The notes under the pieces are model-generated. The model did no database searches. It had not been told where the DNA came from and was given only the letters and a program-made list of their open reading frames with translations. Below, piece by piece: positions 60,038 through 64,000 of a DNA stretch of 64,000 nt (positions within the stretch are counted from its first letter, which is position 1; the number at the start of each line of letters is the position of its first letter). Origin of the DNA: Glandiceps talaboti (Eukaryota > Hemichordata > Enteropneusta > Spengelidae); the NCBI RefSeq assembly GCF_964340395.1, contig NC_135551.1, positions 5,241,463 to 5,305,462 on the forward strand, in the 5' to 3' direction. Both the position numbers and the translations under genes were made by a program.

Positions 60038-60685
60038 GTAAGTACCCCTTGAATAGTTACTGTAGCTAAAATCATATTGGTTGTTGGTTGTTGGTTTACA
60101 CCTCCGGAATGACAAATTACACAGCGATATACACCAAACAGTTTCCTGATTTGACTGCCGTGGTAAAGACTTGTGAACTCCACGGTCATGAATTTATCAA
60201 TGTAGCCTCAATATTTATAATAATTAACTAATGCAGAGAACGTGAGATCGAATGATTGCATTTCTATTAAGTTTACACCATTGAGGTTGTATTATATTTG
60301 GACATATCATGCATAGTCAACGTCGATATCTCTCTACTCACTTTCTTTTACAGAGAATACCAATGATATAATAACATATTAAACACATAACTATAAATAC
60401 CCTTGACTATGCATGATATGTCCAAATATAATAAAACCTCAATGGTGTAAACTTAATAGAAATGCAATCATTCGATCTCACGTTCTCTGCATTAGTTAAT
60501 TATTATAAATATTGAGGCTACATTGATAAATTCATGACCGTGGAGTTCACAAGTCTTTACCACGGCAGTCAAATCAGGAAACTGTTTGGTGTATATCGCT
60601 GTGTAATTTGTCATTCCGGAGGTGTAAACCAACAACCAACAACCAATATGATTTTAGCTACAGTAACTATTCAAGGGGTACTTAC

Positions 60686-60839
60686 ATGTCTCTGTAATAT
60701 TCACAACATTATTCCAGGAAATTTTGGCCGGACTGTAAAACACAACATTATGACGAGAAGGCAGATTGAATACTATGACTAAACAACCAAGGGTTGCACA
60801 AAGAGTTGAGACACTGACAACTTTTAAAAGGTGAATCAT
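60686..60839 (-). CDS. sulfotransferase first exon, copy d
   Basis: Mirror image of copy c with identical peptide and donor (60680-60685). It lies upstream, on the same strand and in the same phase, of exons 2-4, so it could in principle serve as a distant alternative first exon; the 23-kb distance and intervening receptor genes make this speculative. Confidence 0.5.
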
Positions 60840-61905
60840 TGCACTGCGATAGATTAATATGAAATGGTACACTCGACAGTACAATGTAAAGATTAAGTGA
60901 TGCTCTCTAAAAAAAATGACACGATTGTTTACTTGCTAGTACTATGCAGGTTGCCCTTATATACTAGTAGTTCGTCAATGTATCAGTAAGAATACCTCTC
61001 TACAAAATGAAAATCAAATTATATAACCGCCTAATTGTCTCTAGTTGACTATTTTTTGAGGTTACCCTTGGTGCTTATACACGTCCTTGTAAACCATTTA
61101 TGCAATCATTGACTCAATGTTTCTGAGTGTCATGTATAATCTGTCATTAATATTTATATTCAGAATATACACCGATATGCAAATGCTCGACATGAAGCGA
61201 GGAAATTGTTTAAATTGTACATTGAGAATTGACCTCAAGAACTTATCAAATAGAGAATTGACCTCAACAACTTATCACATTGTGAATTGACCTCATGAAC
61301 TTATCACATGGTGCGTCATTCATGTAGCAAATAGACTGTCGGGAAAAAATTAAAATTAAAACTTTTAAAATACAAAAATCTTAATTACATATTTCACAAA
61401 AATGATAATCAGTATAAAAAGTGTGTTAACCATTATACAAGAGCTTTATCAATAGTCTGTGCCAGAATTCATTTGACCCAACTGCTTCTGATATAATGAC
61501 GCCATCAAGAACACTTATACTAATTATGCAATTCAATATTAAACAGATTTTCTCTAGAAATAACACTTTCCAGATATAGTTTTAGGGAGCGAACAGTCTT
61601 TACGGTCAGGGGTGGGCCGGTGACTTATTGTTCATGTTGTACTTAAAAATAGTGACCTCCACTGTGAATCATCAACAAAACAATCCAACCCCCCAACCCC
61701 CTCTGACAAATAAAAAACACACTGACACCCCCCCCCCCCCCGTCGACATCTGTAATAGCTTTTTGAAAAATGAACACCGTTTGGAGGCCATTTAGAGCAC
61801 CATTCAGACGTAAAACACAACTTAGTTATATCATAAAAGAATGACTAATTTTAGGGTTTCAAAAGTTCAAATCATTTCATTTCAAGTCATATTGACGCAA
61901 ATGAT

Positions 61906-61939
<34 letters not shown>

Positions 61940-62245
61940 GAGATTAATATAGTGCCAAACTCCACTATGTAGTAATGTTCAATGGCGCGTTACAAAAGTG
62001 TGGGTATAAAGAGATGTCAGTAGGCTCTGCTAAACAGATAAGTCTTGATGCGCTTCTTAAAAATATCAAGGCTGGGTGACTGGCGCACTTCTAGAGTGAG
62101 GGGGCGGTACGCGAGAAAGCACGATCACCATAGGTCTTCCGGTTACTCCGTGGTACATGAAGTAGGATTTTGTTATTTGATCGGAGAACTTTGGATGACA
62201 CTTTCAGGTTGATTAGATCAGATTTTACCTTTTGTTTTTTTATTT
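61906..62245 (-). mobile_element. 5'-truncated non-LTR retrotransposon 3' end (right arm)
   Basis: Mirror copy of 58480-58818, on the minus strand, with the (TCAA)n tail at 61906-61939. Confidence 0.6.
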
Positions 62246-62398
62246 TATTTTTCCCTAGGTCCATCCTTAACGTCGTTGGTAATCAATTTCTATTTGATAT
62301 ATTATTTCAAACGCTGATGGCGCACAACATGTTCTAACCTGTAGTTGCTTAGCAGTGCCTTTTCTATACATTGATGAATTCATTTGGCATGTTCTATA

Positions 62399-62955
62399 CG
62401 TGATATCTGAAACTAATCGACTCGAAATTTATTTTACAGTAGTTACACAAACATTTATTGCAAGAATACAGTATGTAATTAACTTTTTGTTTTCAAGTTA
62501 AGTTACGTAGTAAAGAGGAGTAAATACTTCAACCCTTGTAATTTAACCACAGATATTTACACTTGTGATAATCAAAATATCTGTATTAGGGTAACAGAAA
62601 TGTGAAGCCCTTCTTTCCATCGATCCATTCGAAGATCAAAGCAAGAAGACTAATACTGATAAGATAAATTCAATGACATATATGCAGTTATAAACAGGAA
62701 GACAAGGAAAATGATAATAAATCAACTAGTCTAGAAGTTCATCCTGCGAAGTATTTTCAGCGTTACACGTAGAACCATAAGATTGTCATAAGTTATAACA
62801 GGAAAACACATAATGTAAACAGCTTGACTTATGACATACCTAGCAACTTATCCTAAAGTGTTTCTAGATCTTGCGATGAATTCCATGAATTTATTAATAA
62901 GTACAGCCTATATATCCAGCTTATAGGTCAAATACTTCTGTCTCTGTTGCCTAGT
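62399..62955. other. old repeat homology, no gene
   Basis: To 62723 it resembles 6.27-6.57 kb; 62800-62910 resembles 17.60-17.73 kb and 54.27-54.40 kb (GCTTGACTTATGACAT). Confidence 0.5.
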
Positions 62956-62959
62956 CTAT

Positions 62960-63107
62960 GTAGGAGACCATTACCATTTCCAACAGATCCAGTGTAAATT
63001 CCTGAAGCACTTTCTAAAAGATATCTAATCGATGTATTTTCTAATCCAGGAAAACTCGCTAAGGCTACCAGGGGTCAGCTCTTATTACTCCAGTTAGGAA
63101 ACCTTAC
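62960..63107 (-). pseudogene. dead copy of sulfotransferase exon 2
   Basis: On the minus strand it reads VRFPNWSNKS[14 protein letters not shown], then [20 protein letters not shown]. Compared with 36948-37112 the loop GSGNTW is GLENTS, a TGA interrupts before PLVAL, and the acceptor (with about 12 bases) and the donor are lost. It is a relic of another family member whose other exons are not in the window. Confidence 0.75.
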
Positions 63108-63207
63108 CGAAGTTCAAGATCCATGTTCAAAATTATAATACTTCATAGAAATTACACATTTTACGTTTCAGGAATAAATTCACAGCAACTTGTCAGGACG
63201 ACGTAAA

Positions 63208-63210
<3 letters not shown>

Positions 63211-63296
<86 letters not shown>
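63211..63296. repeat. (AT)n microsatellite
   Basis: About 86 bases of TA dinucleotide. Confidence 0.95.
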
Positions 63297-63299
<3 letters not shown>

Positions 63300-64000
63300 T
63301 CAGTGTAATAGTCGATCACGTTTTCAACGAAATGATAGTTGTTGATGAAAAAGCTATCTATTAACATATCGTACGTTCGGTGAGTGTATATGTGAATGAT
63401 AGCTACTGTGTGTGACGCGAGCGCGCGTGAGAGTGCGTGTATGTTGTGTATGTGCGTGGCGTCTCATGCCAATGTGTCGTACGTGTTTGTTAAAATCACC
63501 ATGACAACATCTCAGAGTCCATGCAGTGGTACATCTATCCCGTATTGCTAATATATAGTATGTTCTCAAATATGACAAAGTGCGACATTACATCAGTGTG
63601 GATATCTCTGTACACCTCATGTAATTATAAAATGAATTTCTCCTGTAAGGGCAAAACCGTCCGTTTTTGTTCATACACACAACGTTTGAATGTAAAACTC
63701 TGATTTATAGCTATTGTACATAATGTACCCCTTTATTGGCAAATTAAATACATGAAACTATACAAAATTTGACTTTTCATACGTAAGATATCGTCCACAT
63801 ATCGAACAATCCATAATTATGCAAATTATCCACTAAGATTATAAGCTACACCCACAAGCTTCAAAGGACGCATGCACTTCTTTACTATCAATGCATATAC
63901 TAAATTATGTGAAATTTAAATCTGTCATTCTGTTAAAGATATTACCTGATTATCGAAAATGAGTACTTATATGCAAATTACACATCACAGATGAAAAACT
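63297..64000. other. no gene seen
   Basis: AT-rich, with a GCGCGC/GTGTGT-rich patch at 63406-63450. No exon recognised. Confidence 0.45.

Larger units (their letters stand above)
58323..62398. repeat. 4.1-kb near-perfect inverted repeat (palindrome)
   Basis: Left arm 58323-60320 and right arm 60403-62398 are reverse complements with only scattered differences; the 82-base spacer is itself the continuation of the left-arm homology. Both arms are related to 4.58-6.2 kb and 42.1-43.7 kb, each interrupted at the same place by a retroelement-containing insert. The right arm continues beyond the palindrome (to about 62723) in homology with 6.27-6.57 kb; the left arm instead abuts R7. Confidence 0.88.

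Noticed and set aside
61632-61820. 62-codon minus-strand open frame with Gly run
   Set aside because: It derives from a homopolymer C run in the palindrome arm insert.

Overview
Organism and character. This is AT-rich eukaryotic nuclear DNA: GT-AG introns of up to about 16 kb, AATAAA signals, long ATGT/AT/GA/CA microsatellites, a 5'-truncated LINE end and large segmental duplications. There are no bacterial-style operons. The two gene families (an IgSF transmembrane receptor with tyrosine motifs in its tail, and a Golgi-type sulfotransferase resembling the WSCD family) point to an animal. I favour an invertebrate deuterostome, but the sequence does not settle this.

Main content. (1) On the plus strand lies an array of intronless immunoglobulin-superfamily receptor genes. 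IgR-1 (7502-8917, with a frameshifted tail to about 9708) and IgR-2 (45054-46793, tail remnant to 47270) have three Ig domains. IgR-3 (48319-49182) is a one-Ig short form. Two fused, broken copies lie at 12.26-13.90 kb. Inhibitory-receptor-like motifs (LTYVDL, TVYAEL) are best kept in the broken copy and are cut off from the main open frames of IgR-1 and IgR-2. (2) On the minus strand I assembled a four-exon sulfotransferase gene spanning 42527 to 19781. All three introns are phase 1 and the product is 291 residues, with an N-terminal signal anchor, an FPGSGNTW loop and a KTH...LIRNPY core. Three further copies of its first exon occur (5.0, 59.9 and 60.8 kb), and a dead copy of its second exon lies at 63 kb.

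Layout. 0-4.2 kb: repeats shared in inverted form with 18-19, 50 and 55-57 kb. 4.2-10.45 kb: segmental duplication copy A (sulfotransferase exon 1 back to back with IgR-1). 12.2-13.9 kb: broken receptor copies. 15.6-19.3 kb: a repeat shared with 53.0-55.95 kb. 19.8-37.1 kb: sulfotransferase exons 4, 3 and 2 and a 15.7-kb intron. 37.1-42.4 kb: intron 1. 41.7-47.98 kb: duplication copy B (exon 1 plus IgR-2). 48-49.5 kb: IgR-3. 49.5-53 kb: microsatellites and an approximately 21-bp minisatellite. 57.2-58.3 kb: a copy of 37.4-38.6 kb. 58.3-62.4 kb: a near-perfect palindrome with about 2-kb arms. 62.4-64 kb: a dead sulfotransferase exon and an AT array.

How the parts may work together (inference). 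The exon-1/receptor pair was duplicated as a unit, and the receptor family shows frameshifts, domain loss, tail loss and a recombinant junction. This resembles birth-and-death evolution of a variable recognition locus. Whether the sulfotransferase modifies the receptors' ligands or glycans is untested.
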